From: Streptomyces albireticuli
Lineage (GTDB): Bacteria; Actinomycetota; Actinomycetes; Streptomycetales; Streptomycetaceae
Direction of reading: 5' to 3'
Assembly (NCBI RefSeq): GCF_002192455.1
Contig: NZ_CP021744.1
Span: 1,116,001 to 1,180,000 of the forward strand
Length of the DNA: 64,000 bases
Made by a program: the position numbers and the translations under genes. Positions 52,323 through 61,711 of the stretch are shown one piece after another. Every line of letters begins with the position of its first letter. Position 1 is the first letter of the stretch. The notes under the pieces are model-generated. The model made no database searches, had not been told where the DNA came from, and saw only the letters and a list, made by a program, of their open reading frames with translations.

Positions 52323-53533
52323 CGGCCCACCGCCGGCTCCAGAAGCGCCATCAGCCGGGCTTCGAAGTCGGGGTGCCACCCGACACGTTGTTCATCTGCC
52401 AGCATTTGGTAGGAACCTGTCGTAACGAACGCCTCATCACAGCCGGCCCGGATTCTGTATCGAGCGTCCTGCTCGACCCAGGCATAGATCTTCTTCGCCT
52501 GTACGCGCATCTCCGATTCAGCCGCGTCCTCACCCAGATCGTCGACCATCAGGTAGAAGCGCCTCTCCCATTCCTCGACCAGGCGTCGCTCATAACGGCC
52601 GAGTTCACCAGGGCGTAGAAGGTTCTCATTGGACCACCGGGAGCGCTGTTCATAAGCCCGGACATAGTCCCTAACCGCCATCCGTATGCGAGCGTTGCCA
52701 ATCCCGGCGAGCGTAAGCTGTCGCACGAAGGTTTTTTCCGTGTGCTCGGTCACCTGGCCGGTGAGGTCGACGACGTCAGCATCGATGGGAAGGTTATCGG
52801 GCCGGAACTGGTTGCGACGCTGATCGAAGATGTCATCGAATTCAACCCCGGTGACTGGGCCAGACCCCCTGCCCGCCAAGTGGGCGATGCAGCGCTGAAG
52901 AAACCAGCCCTCCAGGCGCTGAAGGAAGGCTTGTGCGTGGGTGTGACCGACAACCAGGGCAGCCCGGCCCTCCAGCTGGTCACCGGCCTTCGTGATGTTG
53001 TCGGCCTCATCGAGTACCTGAATACGTTTGAGCAAGTTCAATCGCTCACCTGTATCCAGAGCATCCCATGCTGCGAAGTTAGCCAGGGTGGTCGAGCTCT
53101 TCGCTGCAGAGTTAGCGCGTGCCGCATTCAGCAGCTTCAGCGCCTCGGCTTCGTTCCGCAATCCACCCGGACGACTCGGCGCCAGGTAAGACCCGACGGT
53201 CCCCTCTGGCGCGATACCAGTCGTCAGGAGAAACAGGTTCGTCCGCTCCAGGTCGATCTGCTGGTCGGAGACGGCCGTAGCCCAGATCCGGAGCGTCTTC
53301 CACAGGTCGCTACTGGCATCGGTCATCCGTGTCCCGGGCGCACGGTGCTTGAGCTGCCACCAGTCCGTTGAATCCTCGCGCACAGTTTCAATGTCGTCCC
53401 CTGCCTCGACAGCAACCGTCCAGTCGAGACCTGCCTGGAGATGATCCACGCACACCAGCAAAGCCATGCGCAACTGGTACAGATAGCCGAGCGCCGCTGC
53501 GGATGCCTCAAAGGGATCAGACTTGCCGCTCAT
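52319..53533 (-). CDS. ABC-3C effector with Cap4/DUF4297-like nuclease N-terminus
   Basis: In this 404-residue protein the first 70 residues read AALGYLYQLRMALLVCVDHL, then TVAVEAGDDIETVRED and WWQLKHR: the E...DD...QxK pattern of PD-(D/E)xK nucleases of the DUF4297/Cap4 type, dsDNA endonucleases found as effectors in several defence systems. The C-terminal half (FDDIFDQRRNQFRPDNLPID, RDYVRAYEQRSRWSNENLL) resembles the C-terminal domain that couples effectors to ABC-3C machinery. It is the first gene of the leftward operon, followed by the middle component and ATPase. Nuclease activity is predicted, not shown. Confidence 0.78.
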   Translation of the reverse strand: MSGKSDPFEASAAALGYLYQLRMALLVCVDHLQAGLDWTVAVEAGDDIETVREDSTDWWQLKHRAPGTRMTDASSDLWKTLRIWATAVSDQQIDLERTNLFLLTTGIAPEGTVGSYLAPSRPGGLRNEAEALKLLNAARANSAAKSSTTLANFAAWDALDTGERLNLLKRIQVLDEADNITKAGDQLEGRAALVVGHTHAQAFLQRLEGWFLQRCIAHLAGRGSGPVTGVEFDDIFDQRRNQFRPDNLPIDADVVDLTGQVTEHTEKTFVRQLTLAGIGNARIRMAVRDYVRAYEQRSRWSNENLLRPGELGRYERRLVEEWERRFYLMVDDLGEDAAESEMRVQAKKIYAWVEQDARYRIRAGCDEAFVTTGSYQMLADEQRVGWHPDFEARLMALLEPAVGR

Positions 53534-54174
53534 TGCGTCCCCCGCCTCTGACCTGCCCCATCATGCATCCGGAGATCGTATCGGCAAGGCGACACCTGGT
53601 TAAGGTGTCCGGGGCAATGAGCCGGTTACGTCCATCCCCCGGTGGCGCGCCCTTGGTCGCATCGGCATCGGCCAGGCCCGGTATCCGTGAGCGGCAGGTC
53701 GCCGCCGAAGGAACCCTCGAACAGCCAGCACCGGCACCTCAGCCGGACGGCGACAGGTGGCTCTGGGGGACAGCTGTCGGGCCAGACAGAAGTCAACGTC
53801 TCCAGAGCGATTCGCTGCCGAAGAAGCGGTAGCGAAGCAGGTTGATGCTGTGTCGCTACTTGTGCGCAGCAGGGACGCCGCGTAGCAGGTGAAGTCGCCG
53901 GCCATGTATGAGACCTGGTGCGCTCCCCAGCACTGTTGCGGCCGCTTATTTCCTCAAGGAAGCATTCGCTGCTGCCAGGCATCTTCGACTGCTAGGCCGG
54001 CAAACAAACGGGACATTTCTCCCCGGGCGAGCGAGAGGTCGCTCATGAAGCGGCTCGCGCCCCGCTCTGCTGAAAGATTCCGGGATGGGACTCGAACACG
54101 AATCCCTGCCGACCGCACCTGTCACCCCACCAAGGGATACCCGCAGGTCAGGCAAACGCGGACGCTGCTGTGGT
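53534..54174. other. Gene-free stretch between the ABC-3C operon and the integrase remnant
   Basis: It contains the promoter region of the leftward ABC-3C operon and scrambled sequence. Several short frames are open but none has a convincing start, codon pattern or family match. It is probably the place where most of the integrase gene was deleted. Confidence 0.4.
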
Positions 54175-54465
54175 CGCACCGCGAACGTTTACAGCCATCT
54201 CACCACTCAGGCAGCCCTCGAAGCCGTCGACGCCATCGACAAAACCCTCACCCAGGCCGACCGGCCACCCACTCCCCCGCGCCCCGCCCCGGGTGCGCGA
54301 CCGCGTTGCGACCACATCCCACAGCTGCACAACCAGATGATCACCATCAGGCAGCCCACCGGCACCAGAATTTCCCCCCGGACAGCCCCGGCAGCGGTGA
54401 ACATGTGCGACCACACTGCGACCACAAACCAACGCAACATCAGAAAGGCCGTTCTCTCATCATGA
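54175..54465 (+). pseudogene. Tyrosine-recombinase (integrase) C-terminal remnant
   Basis: The frame reads RTANVYSHLTTQAALEAVDA, the C-terminal box of actinobacterial phage-type integrases with the nucleophilic tyrosine (VYSHLT), followed by a variable tail to the TGA at 54463. The catalytic arginines and histidine are absent and there is no start. It lies just before a strong hairpin and the att core, the normal place of an integrase gene in a tRNA-integrated element, so the element can probably no longer move by itself. Confidence 0.75.
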
Positions 54466-54476
54466 GAGAACGGCCT
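54446..54476. terminator. Intrinsic terminator of the integrase remnant
   Basis: AGGCCGTTCTCTCA (54446-54459) and TGAGAGAACGGCCT (54463-54476) form a perfect 14-bp stem with a TCA loop. The integrase stop codon lies inside the right arm. Confidence 0.8.
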
Positions 54477-54496
54477 CTGACCTGCGAAAATCGCTG

Positions 54497-54545
54497 GTCG
54501 GGACGGCGGGATTTGAACCCACGACCCCTTGACCCCCAGTCAAGT
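54497..54545 (-). repeat. Right copy of tRNA-Pro(GGG) 3' half (attachment-site core)
   Basis: Minus-strand anticodon arm with GGG anticodon, T arm and acceptor end, 47/49 identical to 47017-47065 (differences at 54507 and 54526). The sequence to its right does not form a tRNA 5' half, so the intact tRNA must lie elsewhere. With the left copy it brackets 7.4 kb carrying the ABC-3C operon and the 737-residue protein. Confidence 0.75.
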
Positions 54546-54635
54546 GCTAGGACCCCATACCGCCGACAAGTCGGACAAATCGCCAGTGCGGTCTGTTCGG
54601 CGATGCGAAGATTGCTCGCTTACGTGCACAGCGTG

Positions 54636-54656
54636 TGGTCCCCAGGTGGTCCCCAG
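54636..54656. repeat. Tandem TGGTCCC pair, right att arm
   Basis: TGGTCCCC occurs twice, 12 bp apart, beginning 91 bp beyond the right att core, matching the pair beside the left core. Confidence 0.5.
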
Positions 54657-54835
54657 CATCGCTACCGCTTCGGTCGCCTGCCACCGTACGGGCATTGTCA
54701 GTCGGCCACAAATCAGCGCAACGCCGCACGAACCACTCCGGCGGCTCAAGCTGCCAGGCTTGCAAGACCTCCGGCGCGGGCATCTCCCCCCATCTCGCTG
54801 CTGGCTGTCTTCTGCCTTTAGTCGTCGGACCTCGC

Positions 54836-55783
54836 ATGGGGCCTGTTATTAGCGACCGAGCCGTTGCCTACATCCCCCACAATGGCCCTGTGCCACATCC
54901 GTCCATCACGGCTCTCGAGCAGCTCATCAGCGGTCTGTCCGACGGCTCGTCGCGGCAGCGTCAGCTCGGCATGGTGCGCCAGGAGCTCACCACCGCACTC
55001 GAGCTGGACATACTGCCTGGCGATGTCGCGTGGAGTCTCGCAAGGCTGCTCGACGAGGTGACGCTCCGGCGCTACGTCCAGGTGGCGAAGACCGGCACGC
55101 TGCGCAGCCGTCTGGTCGCCGGTGAGAAGCCACCAACCTCAGAGGCCACGAACGTGGCTCGGCTGGCCTGTTTGCAGATCCTCCGGGAAGCGGCAGGGCT
55201 TCCAGCCTTGGCCGCAGGAAGTGGAGGACCTGTCGAGCTGAGACCCACCCCGGAGCGCCGGCAGCTCAGAGACCTCCGGCGACGGCTCCGCCGAGACGTG
55301 TCCCGCATCGTCTCCCCGGGCCACGCCAGGCTCATCGCCGTGCTGGCCGTGGCGCTCGACACGCGAGCACGGGCCGGCGAACTGGCGGCCCAGCACATCG
55401 GCCACCTGTCGGACGATCACAGCAGCATCCACGTCACCCGGCGGCCGCAGCACGGCACGGACATCGAACCGGATCGTGAGCTCGTCTCCTTGTCGTCTCT
55501 GAGCCGAGACGCCCTCGCCCAATGGCTGCCTATCCGCTTGCAGCTGACCGAGACGCTCGAGGGCAGCGCCACGGCACTCTGGGTCTCGCTCGCCTACAAT
55601 CATGCGGGGACGACGCGCGACGACGGGTCGCACACCCGGCGCCGTCACGGCATGCCCCTGCAGCAACGCGGCCTGATCCGCAGCTACAACAGCGGACGCC
55701 ACCGGTACGGGCTCGCACACTTCCTGCCCCCGAAGCTCGAACAACTACGCCGCGCCCTTGAACGCGAGAGCGCCGGCCACTGA
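54836..55783 (+). CDS. Tyrosine-recombinase-like protein without a clear catalytic end
   Basis: A 315-residue protein. The segment LIAVLAVALDTRARAGELAA followed by HIGHLSDDHSSIHVTR matches the first catalytic box (R-x-x-E-L) of tyrosine recombinases, and it sits after helices like those of a core-binding domain. At the C-terminus RSYNSGRHRYGLAHFLPPKL is not a standard HxxR/Y box, so it may be an inactive or specialised relative. It lies directly right of the att site. Alternative: a DNA-binding protein that only borrows the fold. Confidence 0.45.
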   Translation: MGPVISDRAVAYIPHNGPVPHPSITALEQLISGLSDGSSRQRQLGMVRQELTTALELDILPGDVAWSLARLLDEVTLRRYVQVAKTGTLRSRLVAGEKPPTSEATNVARLACLQILREAAGLPALAAGSGGPVELRPTPERRQLRDLRRRLRRDVSRIVSPGHARLIAVLAVALDTRARAGELAAQHIGHLSDDHSSIHVTRRPQHGTDIEPDRELVSLSSLSRDALAQWLPIRLQLTETLEGSATALWVSLAYNHAGTTRDDGSHTRRRHGMPLQQRGLIRSYNSGRHRYGLAHFLPPKLEQLRRALERESAGH

Positions 55784-55996
55784 CCCCCTCACGGCTCCCA
55801 TTCCCCCGGAGACCCCCTCCGGTTCTTCGGCCCGCCCGACTGTTTCCAGCCCGCGACCTTCAGCGACCTGCCACGGGGCGGTCCCAGCCTGTGGTCGGGC
55901 ACCGGTCCCCGTGCGCGCGCAGTGGATCGGGGGCACGGTGGAAGGACGGGCGACACGCCCCCGCACCGGCCCGTCCTTGGCATCCTGGAGGTGAGG

Positions 55997-57418
55997 ATGA
56001 CCAGCACTTCACAGGCGACGGCGAGATCCCGGCCTGGGCTGCTGTCCTTCCTCGGCGGCGTGGGCACCGTGACGGGCAGCAAATTCATGATCGAGACTGA
56101 TCACGTCCGGGTCTTGGTGGACTGCGGTCGCTTCCAGGGGCCGGCCGAGCTGCGCCGCCTGAACTGGCGGCGCTTCCCGGTCGACGCCTCGGCCGTTCAC
56201 GCCGTCGTCGTCACCCACGCCCATGTCGATCACTGTGGCTACCTGCCCAGACTGGTCAGGCAGGGCTTTCACGGGGACGTGTTCTGCAGCCCGAACACTG
56301 CCCGGCTCGCCGAGATCGTGCTGCGCGACAGTGCCCGGCTACAGATGGAGCAAGCCGACCACTGCAACCGCTACGGCCACTCGAAGCACCACCCCGCGGA
56401 ACCGCTCTACGACGAGATGGACGTCGACCGCACGATGCGGCTGTTCCGGACCGTCGAGCCGGGCGCGGAGACGGAGGTCGCGCGCGACACCCGGCTGATC
56501 CTGCACCACGCAGGGCACATCCTGGGCTCCACATGGGCGTTTCTCACCCTGGAGGACGGGCACACGCTGGCCTCCAGCGGTGATCTCGGCAGACCGGTGC
56601 ACCCGCTGTTGCGACCGCCGGAGCCCTTCACCGGAGCTGACGTACTGCTGCTCGAGTCCACGTACGGCAACCGGCGCCACGACAGCGACAGCAGCCGTGC
56701 GGTGTTCAGAGAAGCACTGAACAGGACGTTGGAGCGTGGCGGGACCGTGGTGATCCCCGCGTTCGCCGTGGACCGCACCGAGGTCGTACTGCACGAGCTG
56801 GCCCGGCTACGACGAGCCGGCGCGCTCCCTCGTGCGGTGCCCGTGTACGTGGACAGCCCCATGGCACTGGCCGCGCTGCGCGTCTACGAGGAGGCACTGG
56901 TCGCACGGGCACCCGAGATACGGCCGGAGGTAGTGGACGCCGGGGCGTCCGTCCTGGACCCGGCTCCTTTCTCGGCCGCACGCTCGGTGGAGGAGTCGAT
57001 GGCCATCCAGGAGGTGAAGGGCCCGGCCGTCATCGTCTCCGCGTCGGGGATGGCGACCGGCGGCCGCGTCCTGCGCCACTTGGTGCGTCTTCTCCCCGAT
57101 TCGCGGAACTCCGTCGTCATCGTCGGATTCGCCGCGCAGGGTACCCGGGCCCGCGACCTGGTCGACGGCGCGCGCACGCTCAAGATGTTCGGCGGCTACG
57201 TGCCCGTACGGGCGGACGTCGTGAGCGTTCCAGGGCTGTCGGCTCATGCGGACGCGGCCGAGATCCTGGGCTGGCTCCGCGGTGCTCCCGCTCCGAGCGC
57301 GACGTACCTCGTGCACGGTGAGCCGGAGTCAGCCGCGGCATTGCGGGACCGTATCGACCGGAGCCTGGGGTGGACCGCGGTGGTGCCCCGGTCCGGCGAG
57401 CGAGTACTGGTCCGTTGA
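55997..57418 (+). CDS. Beta-CASP metallo-beta-lactamase RNase (CPSF73/KH-less type)
   Basis: The 473-residue MBL-fold enzyme has the metal-binding [17 protein letters not shown], the further ligands in [13 protein letters not shown] and ASSGDLGRP, and the beta-CASP block [38 protein letters not shown], ending with [16 protein letters not shown]. This family (bacterial homologues of the cleavage and polyadenylation factor) consists of RNA endo/exonucleases. The ATG at 55997 has GGAGGTGAGG upstream. It precedes the cation ATPase/TrkA operon by about 85 bp and may be co-transcribed. The same gene pairing is seen in actinobacterial stress regions. Confidence 0.85.
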   Translation: MTSTSQATARSRPGLLSFLGGVGTVTGSKFMIETDHVRVLVDCGRFQGPAELRRLNWRRFPVDASAVHAVVVTHAHVDHCGYLPRLVRQGFHGDVFCSPNTARLAEIVLRDSARLQMEQADHCNRYGHSKHHPAEPLYDEMDVDRTMRLFRTVEPGAETEVARDTRLILHHAGHILGSTWAFLTLEDGHTLASSGDLGRPVHPLLRPPEPFTGADVLLLESTYGNRRHDSDSSRAVFREALNRTLERGGTVVIPAFAVDRTEVVLHELARLRRAGALPRAVPVYVDSPMALAALRVYEEALVARAPEIRPEVVDAGASVLDPAPFSAARSVEESMAIQEVKGPAVIVSASGMATGGRVLRHLVRLLPDSRNSVVIVGFAAQGTRARDLVDGARTLKMFGGYVPVRADVVSVPGLSAHADAAEILGWLRGAPAPSATYLVHGEPESAAALRDRIDRSLGWTAVVPRSGERVLVR

Positions 57419-57505
57419 GCTTTCCCGGCCAGGGCGGTCACAAGGGAGGTATCGCGTGGTCGATACTGCGCACCGAGCCATCCGCTGTCGCCTGGGCGGT
57501 CCGTG

Positions 57506-60322
57506 ATGCCGGTCGACACCGGTCTTCTGCGACCGGGTGACACTCCCGGCCCTGGCGCTCCCCCGCCGGCGGACCGGTCCGAGGTCCAGACCCTGCCGCC
57601 GTCAGCCGTTGTCGCCGGCCTGGACAGCAGCGCCGGCGGTCTGCCGGAAACGGAGGTGGTATCGCGCACCGTACGTTTCGGTGCGAACGAGCTGCCCCGT
57701 GCGGCCCGTAGGGCGCCTTGGCGGCAGCTGGCCTCTCAGTTCACCGACCTGTTCGCCGTCGTACTGATGGTCGCCTCGGCGATCACGTTCCTCGCCTGGA
57801 GGCTCCAGGACCCGAGAGACGTCGGCACGCTGCAGCTGGCCGTCGCCATCCTGGGCGTGGTGCTGCTCAATGCAGGCATCGGCTTCTTTCAGGAGTATGC
57901 GGCGGAGCGTACGGCGGAGTCGCTGCAGGCGATGGTCCCGCACACCTGCCGTGTGCTGCGCGACGGGGAGCGGCGAGAGGTGCCCGTTCGTGAGCTGGTC
58001 CCCGGGGACGTGGTCCTGTTGGAGGCGGGGGACGCGGTGCCGGCGGACTGCCGGCTGGTCGAGGCGTACGACCTGTCCGTCAACAACGCGGCGCTGACCG
58101 GAGAGAGCGATGCAGTGGCGCGGACGGCCGAAGCCGTGGCGGCCGGGCCCGTGCTGCAGGCCCGGAACTTCGTGTTCATGGGCACCGATGTGGTCGTCGG
58201 CTCGGCCAAGGCCGTCGTCTGTGCGACGGGCGGGGCGACGGAGTTCGGGCGGATCTTCCACCTTGCCGCCTCGGCTCCACGCCAGCGCACCCCGCTGCAG
58301 CGGCAGGTGGCCGTCATGGCGCGCCGGGTGGCGGTGGCGGCCCTGGCGACGGGTGCCGTGTTGTTCGCCGTGCGGCTGCCGACCGGGCAGTCGCTGGTGT
58401 CGTCGTTCGTGTTCGCGCTCGGGGTGATGGTGGCGCTGGTGCCCGAGGGGCTTCCGGCGACGTTGTCGGTGTCGCTCGCCGTCGGGGTGCGGCGCATGGC
58501 CCGTCGGCACGCGCTCGTGAAGAAACTGCTGGCTGTCGAAGCGCTCGGCTCCACCACCGTCGTCTGCACGGACAAGACCGGCACGCTCACCCAGGCGGAG
58601 ATGACCGTGGTGCAGGTGTGGGCGGGTGGCGGGACGCACGCCGTGTCCGGTGTCGGGTACGCACCCGAGGGCGAGGTCTCCGGCAACGGGCAGGTGCACG
58701 GCCTGCTGCGGGCAGCGGCTTTGTGCTGCGACGCGCGTCTGGTGCCGCCGTCCGACCGGCAAGGGTGGCGGGTGCTGGGTGACACGACCGAGGGTGCCCT
58801 TCTCGTGGCGGCGGCCAAGGAGGGCCTCGACGCGGCCTCAAGCAGGGCCGCCGCACCCCGTACGGCCGAGTACCCGTTCGACCCGGTGCGCAAGATGATG
58901 AGCGTGGTGTGCACGGATTCCGGCGACGACCACCGCGCGTACGTCAAAGGGGCGCCGCAGGAGCTGCTGAGCCGGTGCGCCGATATCGACTGGCAGGGCT
59001 CATCCAGGCCCCTGACCGGTGAAACACGGGGCGCGGTCGCCACGGCCATCGACGAACTGGCCGCCCAAGGGCTGCGGGTACTCGGCGTGGCGGCCCGCAC
59101 GGTCTCCGGCCCCCGGCCAGCTCAGGACGAGACCGAGAACGGGCTGACGCTGCTGGGGCTCGTGGGCATGCTCGACCCGCCCCGCCCGGAGGTCAGCGCC
59201 GCGGTGACCGCCTGCCGCTCCGCCGGCATCCGCATCGCCATGGTGACCGGCGACCACCCGCTGACGGCCGAGGCCATGGCTCGTCGCGTGGGCATCGTCC
59301 GTGAGCCACACCCCACCGTGGTGACCGGCGACCGCCTGGACGCCATGGAAGACGCGGATCTGGACCGGCTGCTCGCCTCGTCCGGTGAGCTGCTGTTGTG
59401 CCGGGTCAGCCCCGAGCACAAGATGCGGGTGGTCACCGCCTTCCAGCGGCGCGGCGAGGTCGTGGCGGTGACCGGCGACGGGGCCAACGACGCGCCCGCC
59501 CTCAAGCACGCCGACATCGGCGTCGCCATGGGCGCCTCCGGTACGGACGTGGCCCGGGAAGCGGCGGTCATGGTGCTGCTGGACGACTCGTTCGCCTCCA
59601 TCGCCGTGGCGGTACGGCTTGGCCGCTCGGTCTACCAGAACATCCGCAAGTTCCTTGTCTACCTCTTCAGCCACAACATCGCGGAGCTGGTGCCCATCCT
59701 CGCCGCAACCTTCGTGGGCTTCCCGCTGGTGCCCATCAGCGCCGTACAGATCCTGGCCATCGACCTGGGCTCGGACGTCCTGCCGGCGCTCGCCCTGGGC
59801 ACCGAGCCGCCGGAGCCCGACGTCATGGACCGCCCCCCGCGCTCGCGGAGCGAACGGCTCTTCTCCACCGACGTCGTACGGCGTTTCCTCTTCCTGGGCA
59901 CCATCCAGGCGCTCGGCGTGTGCGCCGTGTTCTTCTGGCGCGTGAACTCCGCCGGCATCCCCTACTCCGCCTTCACCGCGGACAACCCCGTCTACCGGGA
60001 GGCGATCACCATGACCCAGGCCGGCATCGTGGTCAGCCAGTTCTTCAACGCCCTGGCGGTGCGCACGGAACGGCAGAGTGTCCTGCGCGTCGGCCTGTTC
60101 TCGAACCCCGCACTGCTGGCCGCCGGGAGTCTGGGCATCGGCCTGATGGCCGCCATCAGCTACGCGCCCCCGCTGCAGGCCGTCTTCCACACCGCTCCCT
60201 TGAACGCGGCCGACTGGGCGCTGCTGGTGTGCCTCGGGCTTCTCCTGCTGGTCGCCGAGGAGATGCGGAAGTGGTGGCTGCGGTACAGGGAATCGTCCGT
60301 CCGAGAGGGGGCGCCCCGATGA
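57506..60322 (+). CDS. P-type cation-transporting ATPase (P2 type)
   Basis: The 938-residue pump has an N-terminal cation ATPase region, actuator TGES in NNAALTGESDA, the M4 VPEGLPATLS typical of P2-type Ca2+/Na+/K+ pumps, the phosphorylated Asp356 in CTDKTGTLTQ, nucleotide-binding YVKGAPQELL, hinge AMVTGDHPLTAE and TGDGANDAPALKHADIGVAM. Ten membrane segments are evident. GTG at 57503 and ATG at 57506 are adjacent starts. The stop overlaps the first TrkA gene (ATGA), so ion export and nucleotide-gated K+ control are linked. The ion is not decidable from motifs alone; Ca2+ or Na+/K+ is likely. Confidence 0.88.
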   Translation: MPVDTGLLRPGDTPGPGAPPPADRSEVQTLPPSAVVAGLDSSAGGLPETEVVSRTVRFGANELPRAARRAPWRQLASQFTDLFAVVLMVASAITFLAWRLQDPRDVGTLQLAVAILGVVLLNAGIGFFQEYAAERTAESLQAMVPHTCRVLRDGERREVPVRELVPGDVVLLEAGDAVPADCRLVEAYDLSVNNAALTGESDAVARTAEAVAAGPVLQARNFVFMGTDVVVGSAKAVVCATGGATEFGRIFHLAASAPRQRTPLQRQVAVMARRVAVAALATGAVLFAVRLPTGQSLVSSFVFALGVMVALVPEGLPATLSVSLAVGVRRMARRHALVKKLLAVEALGSTTVVCTDKTGTLTQAEMTVVQVWAGGGTHAVSGVGYAPEGEVSGNGQVHGLLRAAALCCDARLVPPSDRQGWRVLGDTTEGALLVAAAKEGLDAASSRAAAPRTAEYPFDPVRKMMSVVCTDSGDDHRAYVKGAPQELLSRCADIDWQGSSRPLTGETRGAVATAIDELAAQGLRVLGVAARTVSGPRPAQDETENGLTLLGLVGMLDPPRPEVSAAVTACRSAGIRIAMVTGDHPLTAEAMARRVGIVREPHPTVVTGDRLDAMEDADLDRLLASSGELLLCRVSPEHKMRVVTAFQRRGEVVAVTGDGANDAPALKHADIGVAMGASGTDVAREAAVMVLLDDSFASIAVAVRLGRSVYQNIRKFLVYLFSHNIAELVPILAATFVGFPLVPISAVQILAIDLGSDVLPALALGTEPPEPDVMDRPPRSRSERLFSTDVVRRFLFLGTIQALGVCAVFFWRVNSAGIPYSAFTADNPVYREAITMTQAGIVVSQFFNALAVRTERQSVLRVGLFSNPALLAAGSLGIGLMAAISYAPPLQAVFHTAPLNAADWALLVCLGLLLLVAEEMRKWWLRYRESSVREGAPR

Positions 60323-60978
60323 AGCTGATCATCGTCGGTTGCGGCAGAGTGGGTTCCGCCCTGGCCACCCGGCTCGTCGCGGAGGGCCACGACGTCGATG
60401 TCATCGACCTGCTCGCCCGGACCCGCCGGCTGCTTCCGGAGAACTTCGGCGGCCGGTTCCACACGGGCAACGGCTACAGCAGGGCAGCCCTGGAGTCAGC
60501 CGGTATCGAGCACGCCGATGCCTTCGTCGCCGTCACCTCCCGCGACGACAGCAACATCGTGTGCGCCCGTACGGCGAAGGAGACCTACCGCGTACCGATG
60601 GTCTTCGCCCGCGTCTATGAACCGCGGCGTGCCGGCCTCTACCGGGAGCTGGGGATCCCGACGATCGCCAGTGTGGGCTGGACGGTCGACCGGATCCACC
60701 AGATGCTGCTGCATCGCCACCTGGAGCCGGAGTTCACTTTCGGCAACGGGGAGACTGTCCTGGTCCGTTCCTCCCTGCCCCACTATCTGACGGGCCGACC
60801 GGTCACCGACTTCGACGTGGACGGAGAGATCCGCGTCGTGGAAGTCACCCGCGCCGGGCACTCCCTCCTCCCTGCCCACGGCACCTCAGCCGAACCGCAC
60901 GACGTCGTGACCTTCGCCGTCGCCGCCAAGTCCCTGGGGAGGCTGCGTGCCTTTCTCGACAAGGAGCTGGGAACATGA
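60319..60978 (+). CDS. TrkA/RCK-family potassium-transport regulatory protein (first copy)
   Basis: The 219-residue protein has a Rossmann RCK_N domain (LIIVGCGRVGSALATRLVAE, then DVIDLLARTRRL in the acidic end position), followed by a TrkA_C-like end (GHSLLPAHGTSAEPHDVVTF). It binds NAD(H) or another nucleotide and gates K+ uptake proteins. The second glycine-rich Asp of the fold is kept (VDVIDLL). It overlaps both neighbours by four bases. No Trk/Ktr membrane subunit is encoded in the window. Confidence 0.85.
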   Translation: MKLIIVGCGRVGSALATRLVAEGHDVDVIDLLARTRRLLPENFGGRFHTGNGYSRAALESAGIEHADAFVAVTSRDDSNIVCARTAKETYRVPMVFARVYEPRRAGLYRELGIPTIASVGWTVDRIHQMLLHRHLEPEFTFGNGETVLVRSSLPHYLTGRPVTDFDVDGEIRVVEVTRAGHSLLPAHGTSAEPHDVVTFAVAAKSLGRLRAFLDKELGT

Positions 60979-61631
60979 AGGTCGTGGTCGCCGGTGCCGG
61001 GAGGCTCGGGAAGAAGATCGCCCAAGTCCTGGTCGCCGCACACCATCAGGTGGCACTCCTCGACAGTGACGAGGAGAGAGTCGCCGAACTGCGCGGCCAG
61101 GTGGCGGCCGAGCTGATTACCGGCGATGCCTGCGAGCCGACGGTCCTGGAGCACGCCGGGGCGCGGACGGCCGACCTGATCGTCATCGCGACGGGCCAGG
61201 ACGACACCAATCTGGTCGCCGGCCTGCTGGCCAAGCGGCACTTCTCGGTCCCGCGTGTCGCGGCACGCGTCAACGACGACGAGAACGCGTGGCTGTTCGA
61301 CCGGCACTGGGGCGTCGACATCGCTCTTCCGTCCGCCTCGCCCCTGGTCTCGCTGATCGAGGAAGCCACGGGAGCCACCGACACCGTGGCCCTGCTCCGC
61401 CTGAGCAAAGCAGGCGTCGACGTGATCGAGACTGCCATCACCGACCGGTCCCGGGCGGCGGGACGAGCTCTGAGCGACATCCCGCTGCCCACAGGCACGA
61501 TCGTCGCGACCGTCATCCGCGGCGGTCAGCCCACTGCGCCCGCCCCCGAATTGCTGCTGGAGCCGGGCGACGAAGTCCTGCTCGTCTCGCACGCGGCCTC
61601 GGAACGAGAAATCCACGCCGCCTTCCAATAG
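60975..61631 (+). CDS. TrkA/RCK-family potassium-transport regulatory protein (second copy)
   Basis: The 218-residue paralogue of the preceding protein reads VVVAGAGRLGKKIAQVLVAA, VALLDSDEERVAELRG, a TrkA_N end, then a TrkA_C domain (PLPTGTIVATVIRGGQPTAP, LLLEPGDEVLLVSHAASERE). Pairs of single-domain TrkA proteins (such as CeoB/CeoC in mycobacteria) act together as hetero-oligomers on K+ transporters; that is inferred here. It ends the operon. Confidence 0.85.
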   Translation: MKVVVAGAGRLGKKIAQVLVAAHHQVALLDSDEERVAELRGQVAAELITGDACEPTVLEHAGARTADLIVIATGQDDTNLVAGLLAKRHFSVPRVAARVNDDENAWLFDRHWGVDIALPSASPLVSLIEEATGATDTVALLRLSKAGVDVIETAITDRSRAAGRALSDIPLPTGTIVATVIRGGQPTAPAPELLLEPGDEVLLVSHAASEREIHAAFQ

Positions 61632-61711
61632 CGACGCAACCTGTAACGGTCGGCGAGAGGCCCCGCCGCACCGATAGCGTTGCCACGTCGCCAACAGGGA
61701 GGGGCACACGG

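Noticed and set aside
54084..54110. Sequence resembling a tRNA T arm (GGGACTCGAACACGAATCCC region)
   Set aside because: The stem around the TTCGA loop does not pair and no anticodon arm follows at the right distance.
53889..54821. 310-codon + strand frame across the integrase remnant and right att copy
   Set aside because: It crosses the integrase fragment in the wrong frame and then translates the tRNA-Pro scar; no coherent protein.
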